Below are positions 9,164 through 18,332 of a stretch of 64,000 nucleotides of DNA, piece by piece. Numbering within the stretch: position 1 is the first letter of the stretch; every line of letters starts with the position of its first letter. The notes beneath the pieces are model-generated. The model saw only the letters and a list, made by a program, of their open reading frames with translations. It was not told where the DNA came from and did no database searches. Source of the stretch: Clostridium cellulovorans 743B (GTDB taxonomy: Bacteria; Bacillota; Clostridia; Clostridiales; Clostridiaceae); assembly GCF_000145275.1 (NCBI RefSeq), contig NC_014393.1, positions 1,364,001-1,428,000 on the forward strand, given 5' to 3'. A program made the position numbers and the translations under genes.

Positions 9164-9602
9164 ATGCCAATAATTTGCAACATTGAAAAGAATGTTATGT
9201 TTGAGTTAGACTTATTAAATGATCGGTATCTGGATATAAAAAAAGAAAGAACAAATTTTGAAAATTGGATCCCCTTTATATTAAAATTAATATTTAGTGA
9301 TAAAGTCCACAACTATTCTGAGGAACAGGGCCAACATTTACTATTTTTGAAATTGAAAATTTTATAAAAAAACTAGAGGACATAATTGCATTAAAGGGAA
9401 AAAACTTGAGTTTAGTAGATATGAATTTTCAAGTAGTGAAGGATATTTTGAGTTTGTAATTTATGACCACTTAAAAGCAAATGAGATTTACATTGAAATT
9501 TGGATAAATACTGCATTAAACACTGAAGGCGCAATATTTGGATATGATTATGGGGTTAGATTTGTGACTACCATTGAGTGCTTAGACTGTTTCAAAAAAT
9601 GA
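9164..9602 (+). pseudogene. Frameshifted WapI-like immunity gene
   Basis: Starts with a good site (AGGAGGTAC before ATG). Frame one gives DRYLDIKKERTNFENWIPFI and stops at about 9366. The reading continues in a second frame with GPTFTIFEIENFIKKLEDII, and in a third with YEFSSSEGYFEFVIYDHLK and IYIEIWINTALNTEG, ending at 9600-9602. Joined, the three pieces match what I know of WapI-type immunity proteins (NWIP, SEEQGPTFTI, YEFSSSEGYFE, YVEIWIN). At least two frameshifts have killed it. It follows the toxin remnant at 8941-9153. Confidence 0.6.
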
Positions 9603-9865
9603 ATAAAAAATATATAATCCAATAAAGTTATTTCATAACTTATCAAATTTTATGGTTTTACCACAGTCTTTTAAATGTAGTTTCATTATTGCAACTTATA
9701 TATATCTAATATAGAAGTAGTAACAACGCAGAGATTAATAATTATCTACAGTAGTAAAAGTAGAAAAAGAAATATATAAGTGGAGAATATCAAAGTAGAA
9801 TTGATTAGATTTTGAGGATAATATAAAGCCGAATAGTTAAAAATAATCACCGAGAGGTGATATAA

Positions 9866-10012
9866 ATGACTACAAAATACAAAAGTTCAAAAAAGAAAAT
9901 GGCATCCTTAGGACTTAAGAAAAATGAGAATGGAGACTACACTTATATAGATGAAAATGATAAGAATTCAAAATTTGTGGTGGTAAAAAGAACCCAAGAT
10001 AGAGAGAAGTGA
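9866..10012 (+). CDS. Small basic protein of unknown function, 48 aa
   Basis: ATG preceded by GAGAGGTGATATAA, a good ribosome binding site. The product is lysine-rich at the N-terminus (KSSKKKMASLGLKKN), followed by a DYTYIDENDKNSKFVVVKR stretch. No membrane helix or known motif is seen. It ends before a clear terminator. The position, after immunity remnants, may mean it belongs to the same accessory cluster. I do not recognise the family. Confidence 0.5.
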   Translation: MTTKYKSSKKKMASLGLKKNENGDYTYIDENDKNSKFVVVKRTQDREK

Positions 10013-10052
10013 TATCCTCAATTAGCGAGATAAATAAATTTTATATGAAAAC

Positions 10053-10097
10053 AGGGTACCTTTATCAGATTCGATGAAAGGTACCTTTGGTTTTTCT
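10053..10097. terminator. Bidirectional terminator
   Basis: GGTACCTTTATC pairs with GATGAAAGGTACC (one bulge), followed by TTTGGTTTTTC. It sits between the rightward small gene and the leftward gene at 10118 and could serve both. Confidence 0.7.
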
Positions 10098-10117
10098 TGA
10101 GTATCTTCAGTTAATAC

Positions 10118-11146
10118 TTAGGATGATACTTTTTTGTTTTTCCTAACCACAATAACAATTCCACAAATAATTAGTATCGCAGCTACTGGCAGAATTCCAA
10201 ACAAACACCAAGAATCACGATTGCTATCGCTATTGCTCATAGGTGTTTGCTCAGCAAACAATAAATTATCTGTTCCATAAGTATGCATATCAATTGCTGT
10301 TATAACAGGTAAATTACTTGGATATGGAAGTAAACCATACGGTACATCTTTAGGATCAACATTGGCATATTTTTTTGCATTTTCTTTTTGGAAATCAAGT
10401 ATAGGTTTTAAATAGTTTTGAAAAATATCACTGACTTTATAAACCTGTGATGCTTTCATGCAATTTGAAACATCCTCAAGAGGAATGAGAAATTCTTCGT
10501 TGTTTTGTACAAAATAAATTGAAGTACGCATATCTGTATTCGGTATTGAGGATATTAATTTAATATTTTCAGCCTTTTCAATACCAAGGGATATGATTAA
10601 GTTTTTAAGATTTTCATCCTGAGAATATTTTACTAAAGGGTCATCTTTTGAAGTAGCAATTCCAGAACCAACTTCGATCCAACCATTTTTTGCCTTAGCA
10701 CCTGGCAAGTTTCCTTCTCTTGTAAAAGCTAGTGAATCAACAAATTCATTATTCCCGTTAACATACAGTTTCAAGATACCATAGTCTGGATCAATCATAC
10801 TTTGCATAGTGCCAGTTGCAATATAAGAATCATACAGCGATTGCAAAATATTTTCAGAGTTTTTAATTCCATAAAGTTTAATGCTTTTACCTCCATGAAC
10901 ATCATTTAGTGATACATTTTTTTTTCTATGTATTGTTGCTGAAGTAACTAACTCTATAAAAACATCATCATTAGCAACGTCTTTGTTAAAAGTTGCATCA
11001 GCTTCAGGGGAAAGTGTAATATCACTTACATCAATGGATGTGGAAACCTCCGATGCAGAATTAGATAGTGCAAACGCACTTAATTGACCTGAAAAAGTCA
11101 AAGCAAAAACAAGGCAGATAGAAATAATTATTGTAATTTTCTTCAT
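10118..11146 (-). CDS. Exported single-pass membrane protein, unknown function
   Basis: 342 aa from the ATG at 11146, preceded by TTAGGAGAAAATACT; six extra upstream codons from 11164 lack a site. Signal peptide at 1-27 (ITIIISICLVFALTFSGQLSAFA). A long outer domain is followed by a C-terminal helix (LPVAAILIICGIVIVV) and a short basic tail RKNKK, giving a type I membrane topology. I recognise no enzymatic motif. Single gene, apparently monocistronic, ending at a shared terminator. A surface sensor or adhesin is possible but unsupported. Confidence 0.75.
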   Translation of the reverse strand: MKKITIIISICLVFALTFSGQLSAFALSNSASEVSTSIDVSDITLSPEADATFNKDVANDDVFIELVTSATIHRKKNVSLNDVHGGKSIKLYGIKNSENILQSLYDSYIATGTMQSMIDPDYGILKLYVNGNNEFVDSLAFTREGNLPGAKAKNGWIEVGSGIATSKDDPLVKYSQDENLKNLIISLGIEKAENIKLISSIPNTDMRTSIYFVQNNEEFLIPLEDVSNCMKASQVYKVSDIFQNYLKPILDFQKENAKKYANVDPKDVPYGLLPYPSNLPVITAIDMHTYGTDNLLFAEQTPMSNSDSNRDSWCLFGILPVAAILIICGIVIVVRKNKKVSS

Positions 11147-11352
11147 AGTATTTTCTCCTAACATAATATAACAGATTATTTTGTGCTTATATTTATTTAG
11201 ACTGTAAATTCACTAATATGGTTTTTGTTAAAATACATTTTTACATTTTTGGTTGTTTTTACTTGAAGTTGACCCCGGTGATGGGGATAGAAAAGTAATA
11301 TGAATAAATTTCAAATGTATATGGAAAAAAGCAAGTAATTAACTATAAAGTA

Positions 11353-11383
11353 TTGACTTAAAGTTAACTATAAGAAGTATAAT
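11353..11383 (+). promoter_or_regulatory. MerR/AdhR-type promoter with inverted repeat in a 19-bp spacer
   Basis: TTGACT (11353-11358) and TATAAT (11378-11383) are near-consensus but 19 bases apart, which is too far for unassisted sigma-A use. The spacer is filled by CTTAAAGTTAACTATAAG (11357-11374), a near-perfect inverted repeat centred on AGTTAACT. This is the layout of MerR-family activation. In Bacillus the MerR-family protein AdhR controls an alcohol dehydrogenase under aldehyde stress. The regulator gene is not in the window. Confidence 0.7.
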
Positions 11384-11478
11384 TTTTATATAGAGGCTAA
11401 AAATTAGAGAAGCAGAAAAATTAACAGCAAGTTAGTAATTAGTAAATTAACTAGCTAAGTAGTAAAAGGAGAATGAAG

Positions 11479-12639
11479 ATGGAAAACTTTAGATTTAACG
11501 CTTATACAGAAATGTTGTTTGGTAGAGGCCAAATTGAAAAGCTTTCAGAAGTAATAAATAGACATGGCAGAAATGTTTTACTTGTTTACGGTGGTGGAAG
11601 CATTAAGAAAAACGGAATATATGATAGAATACAAGAATTATTAAAGGAATCCAATATCTTAGAATTAGCAGGGGTTGAGCCAAATCCAAGAATTGAAACT
11701 GTAAGAAAGGGCGCTGAAATTTGCAAAGAAAACAATGTTGATGTGGTTTTAGCTGTTGGTGGAGGAAGTGCTATTGATTGTGCAAAGGTTATAGCAGCTG
11801 CACATTATTATCAAGGAGATCCATGGGATTTAGTTACAGACCCATCTAAGATAGGCAAGGTTTTACCGATCGTTACTGTTTTAACTTTAGCTGCTACTGG
11901 TTCAGAGATGAATAAAAACGCAGTTATTTCAAAGATGGATACTAATGAGAAGCTTGGAACTGCGTCTCCAAATATGATACCTCAAACTTCAATACTTGAT
12001 CCAGAATATTTATATACGTTGCCAGCAATACAAACAGCAGCTGGTACTGCAGATATTATGTCTCACGTATTTGAGCAATATTTTAATAAAACAAAAGGAA
12101 CCTTTGTGCAAGATAAATTTGCAGAAGGCTTACTTGAAACATGTATTAAATATTGTCCTATAGCATTAGAAGAGCCAAGAAATTATGAAGCAAGAGCCAA
12201 TTTAATGTGGGCAAGTTCTATGGCACTAAATGGACTTTGTGGAAGTGGAAAACAAGGAGCTTGGACTTGTCATCCAATTGAGCATGAATTAAGTGCCTTC
12301 TACGACATCACTCATGGAGTAGGTTTAGCTATATTAACTCCTAGCTGGATGAGATACATATTAAATGAAAATACTGTTGATAAGTTTGTTGATTATGCAG
12401 TTAATGTATGGCATTTACCAGTGGCTGAAGATAAATATGAAACTGCTAATAAAGGAATAGATGCTACAGAGGAATTTTTTAAAGAGTGTGGAATTCCAAT
12501 GACTTTAACTGAACTTGGAATTGATACTGCGAACTTTGAACAGATGGCAAAAGCGGCAGTTTTACATGGAGCTTTGCAATATGCTTATGAGCCATTGGAT
12601 GAAGAGGCTGTAAGAAAGATTTTAGAGATGTGCCTGTAG
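11479..12639 (+). CDS. Iron-containing alcohol dehydrogenase (butanol dehydrogenase/YqhD type)
   Basis: Reduces aldehydes to alcohols with NAD(P)H. Group III metal-dependent fold: GGGS nucleotide motif (VYGGGSIKKNG and LAVGGGSAIDCAK), TLAATGSEMN, and metal ligands in ADIMSHVFEQ and HPIEHELSAFYDITHG. 386 aa from the second ATG (11479), which has AGGAG at the right distance; the ATG at 11473 is too close. It lies behind a MerR-type promoter and ahead of an MFS transporter. The promoter suggests aldehyde detoxification as much as fermentation. Cofactor choice is not decided here. Confidence 0.93.
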   Translation: MENFRFNAYTEMLFGRGQIEKLSEVINRHGRNVLLVYGGGSIKKNGIYDRIQELLKESNILELAGVEPNPRIETVRKGAEICKENNVDVVLAVGGGSAIDCAKVIAAAHYYQGDPWDLVTDPSKIGKVLPIVTVLTLAATGSEMNKNAVISKMDTNEKLGTASPNMIPQTSILDPEYLYTLPAIQTAAGTADIMSHVFEQYFNKTKGTFVQDKFAEGLLETCIKYCPIALEEPRNYEARANLMWASSMALNGLCGSGKQGAWTCHPIEHELSAFYDITHGVGLAILTPSWMRYILNENTVDKFVDYAVNVWHLPVAEDKYETANKGIDATEEFFKECGIPMTLTELGIDTANFEQMAKAAVLHGALQYAYEPLDEEAVRKILEMCL

Positions 12640-12674
12640 ATACGAGCTGCTACTAAAATTGAAAGCGTGATTAT

Positions 12675-13910
12675 ATGATTATAACTAAAGAAGTTAAGGG
12701 GAAATTTAATAACCCCTTTATTTCCTTAAAGCACAAGGATTTTAGATATTATTGGATTGGTATGTGCGTTTCTTTGATTGGGACTTGGACGCAAAACATA
12801 GCTCAACCATGGCTTGCATATACCTTAACCAATTCACCTTTTTTACTAAGTTTAATCGGAACTCTTCAATTTACTCCTGTACTATTGTTTTCCTTATTTG
12901 CAGGAGTAATCATAGATAAGTTTCCTAAGAAACAAATTTTAATCGTTACTCAATTGTCCTCTCTAGTGATTACTCTTGTTTTAGCTATATTAGTATTTAC
13001 GGGAGAGGTTCAGTATTGGCACATTCTAATTGCTGCGACAGTTCTTGGGTTAGTTAATACCCTTGATATGCCAACAAGACAATCCTTTATTATAGAACTT
13101 GTAGGAAAAGAAGATTTAATGAACGCTATTGCTTTAAATTCAATGGTATTTAATCTAGCTAGAATTATTGGACCCGCATTAGCCGGAATAATAATGGGTT
13201 ATGCAGGAATAGCAATTTGCTTTTTCATTAATGCCATAAGTTTTGGGGCAGTATTAATAAGTTTATTCTTTATAAAGCCAATGGAAACTAAAATCAAACC
13301 AACGGATAAAAAGATAATTGGAGAAATAAAGGAAGGGCTTAAATACATCTATAAAAAGAAGATTCTTCTATATACTTTATTTGTTACAGCTGTCATAGGT
13401 ACTTTTGCTCCAAACTTCAATGTACTTGTTCCAGTGTTTGCTAGAGAAATATTAAATCAAAATGAGACGGGCTTTGGAATTCTTATGTCCTTTATGGGCT
13501 TTGGTTCCTTCTTAGGTGCTATGTTTATCGCAACTGTAAGCAAAGGTGGACCTAAAAGATTTATTATTTATGTTGTTCCATTAATTGTAGGAACTTTCTT
13601 GGTTATCACTGGCTATACCAATAATTTTTTCATAACTGGAATAGCTCTTGCTGTAACAGGATTCTTTTTTATCACTTATAATTCTAGTTCAAACTCAACC
13701 TTGCAACTTAATTCAAGTGATGAATATCGTGGTAGAGTTATGAGTGTTTATACTTTGGTTTTTGCTGGTTCTACTCCTATAGGCAACCTTTATGCGGGAT
13801 TATTTGCAGAGCATTTTAATGCAAGGATAGGTTTTGCTGCTTGTGGCGGGATAATAATTTTATTAATGATTCCGATCTTTATACATATGAAAATAAGAAG
13901 ATCAAGTTAA
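12675..13910 (+). CDS. MFS transporter (EntS/MFS_3-like exporter)
   Basis: 411 aa, about 12 membrane helices, major facilitator superfamily of the type that includes enterobactin exporter EntS. Motif A-like segments are DKFPKKQ after helix 2 and RGRVMSVYTLVFAGSTPIGN in the second half. It begins 36 bases after the dehydrogenase, with a weak ribosome binding site, so it is probably translated from the same mRNA. Substrate unknown; export of an aldehyde-derived or toxic compound would fit the shared promoter but is inference. Confidence 0.85.
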   Translation: MIITKEVKGKFNNPFISLKHKDFRYYWIGMCVSLIGTWTQNIAQPWLAYTLTNSPFLLSLIGTLQFTPVLLFSLFAGVIIDKFPKKQILIVTQLSSLVITLVLAILVFTGEVQYWHILIAATVLGLVNTLDMPTRQSFIIELVGKEDLMNAIALNSMVFNLARIIGPALAGIIMGYAGIAICFFINAISFGAVLISLFFIKPMETKIKPTDKKIIGEIKEGLKYIYKKKILLYTLFVTAVIGTFAPNFNVLVPVFAREILNQNETGFGILMSFMGFGSFLGAMFIATVSKGGPKRFIIYVVPLIVGTFLVITGYTNNFFITGIALAVTGFFFITYNSSSNSTLQLNSSDEYRGRVMSVYTLVFAGSTPIGNLYAGLFAEHFNARIGFAACGGIIILLMIPIFIHMKIRRSS

Positions 13911-13920
13911 TTTTTAGATG

Positions 13921-14035
13921 CAGACCGTAAAGGTATGCGGTTGGCAACACTCAGCATGCGAATAGCACGGCCAGTAATATGCCCTTATAGGGATAAAGCA
14001 AACCACCCGTTTGACGGGTGGTTATGATTTTTATT
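13921..14035 (+). mobile_element. IS605-family right-end-like remnant ending in a strong hairpin
   Basis: Segment with GACCGTAAAGGTATGCGGTT, then GCATGCGAATAGCACGG, CCCTTATAGGGATAAAGC and the hairpin AACCACCCGTTTGACGGGTGGTT (shown in pieces) at 14001-14023, followed by ATGATTTTTATT. The order resembles the structured right end/guide-RNA region downstream of tnpB in clostridial IS200/IS605 elements. No tnpA or tnpB remains. The hairpin would also terminate the adh-MFS mRNA. Assignment rests on recall of such ends. Confidence 0.4.
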
Positions 14036-14061
14036 CAATTTTATTAGCTAAGATTTGTTAA

Positions 14062-14523
14062 TCAAATTGGAGGCAGTAAGAAGATTTTAAACTTCAGCAT
14101 CATAAATATGACAACTATAATATTTATGATATAGCCAGCTATTAAAGATATAAACTTTTTATAGTTAATTTTTGTTACTTCATTTATATATATAAAGAAA
14201 TTAATGCCTATTAATATAATAAAGAATATTAAACTATATATAACATTGAATCTAAAATGCTTTGATGTTATAATACTCCAAAAGCCTAAATTGTGTGAAT
14301 ATTGGTGAATACTATATATCATATCATAAATAAATCTGGATATTGCCAAAACAATACCTTGAGTTGAAAAGGTTATAATAATGGTTTTTAAGATATTTTT
14401 ATGCTGAATAAAATATGAAAATATAATTTGAATAAGCATTGGAATTAAATTATATATAAAAGTGTATATATATAACAGATGACTTAAAACTACAACTGAG
14501 AAAATTGTTTCAACACACTCCAC
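14062..14523 (-). CDS. Unknown multi-pass membrane protein
   Basis: 153 aa from a GTG at 14523 preceded by GTGAGGTTGAGTATC. A longer frame to an ATG at 14586 would start upstream of a TATAAT-like promoter and is unlikely. Four to five hydrophobic helices, very rich in Ile and Phe, with few charges. No motif recognised. The isolated gene faces scraps of mobile DNA on both sides. Confidence 0.5.
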   Translation of the reverse strand: MECVETIFSVVVLSHLLYIYTFIYNLIPMLIQIIFSYFIQHKNILKTIIITFSTQGIVLAISRFIYDMIYSIHQYSHNLGFWSIITSKHFRFNVIYSLIFFIILIGINFFIYINEVTKINYKKFISLIAGYIINIIVVIFMMLKFKIFLLPPI

Positions 14524-14900
14524 GATACTCAACCTCACTTTTACAATGATGTTTGTAATTTTATATAAATTATACCATAAGCGCAAAGCTATAATTGGTA
14601 GTTTAAGGATTTATTTTAAATTTATTTCAAAAAGAACATCAAATTCTAAACATGAACCTATGATCTTATTATGAAAAAGTTTGAAAATAAAAAGTTTCTA
14701 TTCACGACATTGTAAGAATTGATAGATGATAATGTTAATATGGAAAAATAAGAAGGGATTCTCAATGATTATAGATTTGTATTTTTGTTAGATATTTGGA
14801 TAAATATAGTTTATAATTAATATAACTCCATAGTATTAAGTATATGTAAATGGACGGTAAACAAGTAATATGAAAAAGTGTAAAAGAAAAGGGCGAGAGG
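14524..14900. other. Intergenic region, divergent promoters
   Basis: About 377 AT-rich bases between two unknown membrane-protein genes. A TATAAT at about 14568 on the minus strand could drive the leftward gene. GGGCGAGAGG is the ribosome binding site of the rightward gene. Nothing else noticed. Confidence 0.4.
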
Positions 14901-15554
14901 ATGAAGGCGAAACTAAACAAGGAGTTTATGGATATTTATTCAGCAAAAAAAGAAAAGAAAGAAGTTAGGTCATTAGTACGGTTAATGGTATTCTGTTGCA
15001 ATTTAATGAATTACATTATTGTGAACACTTTTAACCTAGCTATGTATAATAAATTAATGTCTTGGAACCAGACGATTAACTTTTTTATTATTATGAGCGT
15101 GTATAATTTGATTTCTTTAATCTTGTACATTTTTCCAAAAAAATTAGAAGTTTTCATAGATTTATATACAGCTATAACTTACATTGGAACTTCAATTGTA
15201 TGTTTTTATTTTTCCATGAAAATTTTCATGAAGTTATTAGGCGGAGTAGAAGCCTGTATAATTATTGTTATAAGCATAATAGTATATGTGTTTTTAATTT
15301 TTGCAATAATGCGAAATATAAAAGATAAAATGAGAAATGGATTTAGAAAGATAAAAATTAATAAAGGGTTAGTGGGATCAATTACTTCTTTATGTGCAGC
15401 TTTAGGAATAATAATTTCAAAAACGACATATAAAGGATCTGATAGATTTACACCAGCTATAGTACTATTAATAATGTCTTATCTATTTACACCTACAATA
15501 ATAGGAATTCATAAATTTTACTTTAAGGTTAAAAGGCAAAGAAATTGTAAATGA
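14901..15554 (+). CDS. Unknown multi-pass membrane protein, 217 aa
   Basis: Basic N-terminus (EFMDIYSAKKEKKEVRS), then about six hydrophobic helices with a central charged loop (RNIKDKMRNGFRKIKINKG) and a basic C-terminal tail. GGGCGAGAGG sits before the ATG. No recognisable domain. The size and topology would fit a self-protection or small transport protein, but nothing in the sequence decides this. It is followed by a terminator. Confidence 0.6.
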   Translation: MKAKLNKEFMDIYSAKKEKKEVRSLVRLMVFCCNLMNYIIVNTFNLAMYNKLMSWNQTINFFIIMSVYNLISLILYIFPKKLEVFIDLYTAITYIGTSIVCFYFSMKIFMKLLGGVEACIIIVISIIVYVFLIFAIMRNIKDKMRNGFRKIKINKGLVGSITSLCAALGIIISKTTYKGSDRFTPAIVLLIMSYLFTPTIIGIHKFYFKVKRQRNCK

Positions 15555-15626
15555 TGTTCTGATTTTGTATTTATAAGCATTAATATTCTACTGTTTTATG
15601 GTGAAAATTATGTAATATAACGATGA

Positions 15627-15667
15627 TAAGAGCCAATGTTTCTAATGAAGAAGCATTGGCTCTTTTT
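15627..15667 (+). terminator. Intrinsic terminator
   Basis: AAGAGCCAATG pairs with CATTGGCTCTT, followed by TTTC. Confidence 0.8.
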
Positions 15668-15699
15668 CAATGCAAAGAAATTGAAAGGTGTAAAGAACA

Positions 15700-15782
15700 A
15701 TGGTAAATGAATTTGTACAGAGATTTAAAATGTATCTGGAGGGGACAGTAAGAGTCCTAAAACAATAGAAAGCTATTTATAG
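15700..15782 (+). pseudogene. Tyrosine recombinase N-terminal fragment
   Basis: An ATG with AAAGGTG upstream gives MVNEFVQRFKMYLEG. After a one-base shift the text continues DSKSPKTIESYL and stops at 15780-15782. Together these are the start of the SAM-like core-binding domain of phage integrase-family recombinases (KSPKTIESYL is typical). Only about 27 residues remain. It marks a past mobile element at this spot. Confidence 0.5.
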
Positions 15783-16023
15783 AATCATATATTTTCATAA
15801 TCTTAAAAACTTAAGGTTTCGTTAAGGTTACGATGTTAATATACTTTTAACGGCAAAACATAAGAAGTTAAAAGCCATTCTAAATAGCAAAAAGACATTT
15901 AAAACTATAATGATGAAAATGAACAATTATTATAATTGAAAAATATTTGATATCTTTTGTTAGAAAATTGAAGGACTCTTGTACAGAGCTATAAGAGAAT
16001 AAAAATATTGGAGGAACCAGATT

Positions 16024-18066
16024 ATGAATAAAAAAATTATAACTATATTAATGGCGTTATCTTTATGTATAAGCGCTACAGCTTGTACAAAACAAAGTGC
16101 AAATACAACAAGCAATACTCAAGTGGAAGCAACTTCGGCAACTAGCGAAGCTTCAAAGGCTCCAGTGATTTCAAGCATAAATATATCTTCAGGTGAAAGT
16201 GAAACTGTGGGAGCAGCAGATACTTTTATAGAACTAAGTGATAAAAGTACAGTCCAAGGAAACGGTGCAACTGTAGAGAATAATCAAATCACAATCACAG
16301 CTGCTGGTACTTATAGTATTAAAGGAACTTTGAGTGATGGACAGATAATTGTAAATGCAGGAGATTCCGATAAAGTATATATTATATTAAATGGTGTAAA
16401 TATAACTTCTTCTAATAGTGCACCAATTTACGTTAAGAATTCTAAGAAAACAATTATTTCATTAGCAGATGGTACACAAAACACTGTTACTGATGGAGCG
16501 GAATATAAATTCGAAAGCAATTCTACTGATGAACCTAATTCAGCGATATATAGTAAATCAGATTTAATATTTATAGGAAATGGAGCTTTATCCGTTAAGG
16601 CAAACTATAAAAATGGTATTACTAGCAAAGATGATTTAAAGATACAATCAGGTAAAATCACTGTTGATGCTGTAGCTGATGGGGTAAAAGGAAAAGACTC
16701 TGTAATTATAGTTAATGGTGAATTAAATGTAACTGCTGGAGAAGATGGAGTAAGGTCAAGTAACGATTCAGATGTTGAAAAAGGCTATGTATTAATCGAA
16801 GGTGGAAAAATCAATATAACAGCTACTCTGGATGGTATCCAAGCAGAAACCAACGCTTTAATAAAGGATGGGGATGTTACAATCAGTTCTGGTGGAGGCA
16901 GCAAAAATGCTGTTGCTAAAAGCGAATTTGGTATGGGTAATGGAGGTCCAATGAACCAAGGTGAAATGCCAACAGGAGATATGCCACAAGGCGATTTCCA
17001 AGGTGAACGTCCAGAACCACCTGAAGGAGGTTTTAAAGGTCAACGTCTAGAGGGAGAAATGCCAGAAGGAGTGCAAGGACAAATGCCACAAGATACACCA
17101 AGTGATGATATGAGTAAGCAAGCAGATTCTTCTACTTCAGAAGATGAAACAGTTAGTGCTAAAGCAATAAAAGCAGCTGCAAATATTGTGGTTGAAGGTG
17201 GAACTATCACTATAGATTCTTCAGACGATGCTTTTCATTCAAACAACAATTTAGTGGTAAATGCCGGTGATATAAATGTAACATCGGGGGATGATGGATT
17301 ACATGCTGATTCAACTTTAGTGATTAATGGTGGAACAACAGAAATTACTAAATCCTACGAAGGTATTGAAAGTCAAACTATAACTATAAATGATGGTAAG
17401 ATTAATCTTGTTGCAAGTGATGATGGTCTTAATGCATCTGGTGGTAATGATGGGTCTTCTGTAAATGGTCGAGTAGGACAGAATAGCTTTGGATCTACAG
17501 GAAATGGTTTAATAAACATCAATGGAGGATATTTAACTTTGGATTCTACTGGTGATGGTATCGATTCTAATGGAGCTATAAAAATGACAGGAGGAACTGC
17601 CATTGTAAATGGACCAACAAATGATGGAAACGGACCACTAGATTACGATTCAACCTTTGATATGACAGGAGGATATGTTGTATTGGCTGGAAGCTTAGGA
17701 ATGGCTCAAGCACCAAGTACAAGTTCTACTCAAAATTCTATAAAGGTTAACTTATCAAAGCAAGAAGCAAATACATTAGTACGTATTGAGGATGAAAGCG
17801 GAGAAGAACTTCTAACTTTTGCACCAGCAAAACAATATGCTTCAGTTGTTGTATCATCGCCAAATATAAAAACTGGATCAACTTATAAAGCATATATAGG
17901 TGGAAGTATAGATTCAACAGCAACCTATGGCTTATATTCAGGTGGAAATTATACAAAAGGAACAGAGGTTGGAAGTGCTAAAGTTTCAAGTGCAGTAACA
18001 GAAATAACTCAAGAGGGAGTAACTGTTAGATCTGGTGGTATGGGAGGCAGAGGTCAAAGAAAGTAA
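16024..18066 (+). CDS. Lipoprotein with Cthe_2159-type carbohydrate-binding beta-helix
   Basis: 680 aa. Signal peptide ending SATAC, a lipobox, so it is a membrane-anchored lipoprotein. Two beta-helix regions full of short turns with DDG/SNG/GGT repeats, such as KDDLKIQSG, ADGVKGKDSVIIVNGE, DDGLHADSTLVINGGT and GDGIDSNGAIKMTGG. They match the Cthe_2159 (DUF4353) family, known from C. thermocellum as a calcium-dependent polysaccharide-binding, pectate-lyase-like fold. Between the regions (about 300-365) lies a low-complexity stretch rich in Gly, Met, Pro, Glu and Gln, absent from the paralogue. GGAGGAACC precedes the ATG. No catalytic activity is evident. It faces DUF4956/VTC genes, a recurring neighbour set. 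Confidence 0.85.
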   Translation: MNKKIITILMALSLCISATACTKQSANTTSNTQVEATSATSEASKAPVISSINISSGESETVGAADTFIELSDKSTVQGNGATVENNQITITAAGTYSIKGTLSDGQIIVNAGDSDKVYIILNGVNITSSNSAPIYVKNSKKTIISLADGTQNTVTDGAEYKFESNSTDEPNSAIYSKSDLIFIGNGALSVKANYKNGITSKDDLKIQSGKITVDAVADGVKGKDSVIIVNGELNVTAGEDGVRSSNDSDVEKGYVLIEGGKINITATLDGIQAETNALIKDGDVTISSGGGSKNAVAKSEFGMGNGGPMNQGEMPTGDMPQGDFQGERPEPPEGGFKGQRLEGEMPEGVQGQMPQDTPSDDMSKQADSSTSEDETVSAKAIKAAANIVVEGGTITIDSSDDAFHSNNNLVVNAGDINVTSGDDGLHADSTLVINGGTTEITKSYEGIESQTITINDGKINLVASDDGLNASGGNDGSSVNGRVGQNSFGSTGNGLININGGYLTLDSTGDGIDSNGAIKMTGGTAIVNGPTNDGNGPLDYDSTFDMTGGYVVLAGSLGMAQAPSTSSTQNSIKVNLSKQEANTLVRIEDESGEELLTFAPAKQYASVVVSSPNIKTGSTYKAYIGGSIDSTATYGLYSGGNYTKGTEVGSAKVSSAVTEITQEGVTVRSGGMGGRGQRK

Positions 18067-18099
18067 ACTATAGAGTTTTATAAATAAGTGAGATATGAG

Positions 18100-18131
18100 A
18101 AAAGAGCAAGGTAAATTACCCTGCTCTTTTA
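18100..18131 (+). terminator. Intrinsic terminator
   Basis: AAAGAGCA and GGTAA pair with TTACC and TGCTCTTTT. Confidence 0.75.
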
Positions 18132-18165
18132 GCTTTAAAGAAGTAAAGCTAGAAGTACAATAAAG

Positions 18166-18217
18166 CCTCACTTAATAATTGGAGTCCATTTTGTAGGCTT
18201 CACTTAATAGTTGGAGT
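18166..18217 (+). repeat. Short tandem repeat, two units
   Basis: CCTCACTTAATAATTGGAGT and CTTCACTTAATAGTTGGAGT, 32 bases apart, between the terminator and the leader of the next gene. Purpose unknown. Confidence 0.5.
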
Positions 18218-18332
18218 ATATTGTGCATGCTTTGCTCATTTGTTTATGTATAATTCAAGAGTTGTTAACAGTTTTTTATGTTAAATTTAAGCAAAATTTA
18301 AGGAAAAAAAAGTACCATATGTATAAAAGTTG

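Noticed and set aside
9085..9312. Leftward 75-codon frame
   Set aside because: It is antisense to the toxin and immunity remnants, which explain the region better.
14524..14586. ATG at 14586 as start of the leftward membrane protein
   Set aside because: A TATAAT-like promoter lies downstream of it, and a GTG at 14523 has a better ribosome binding site.
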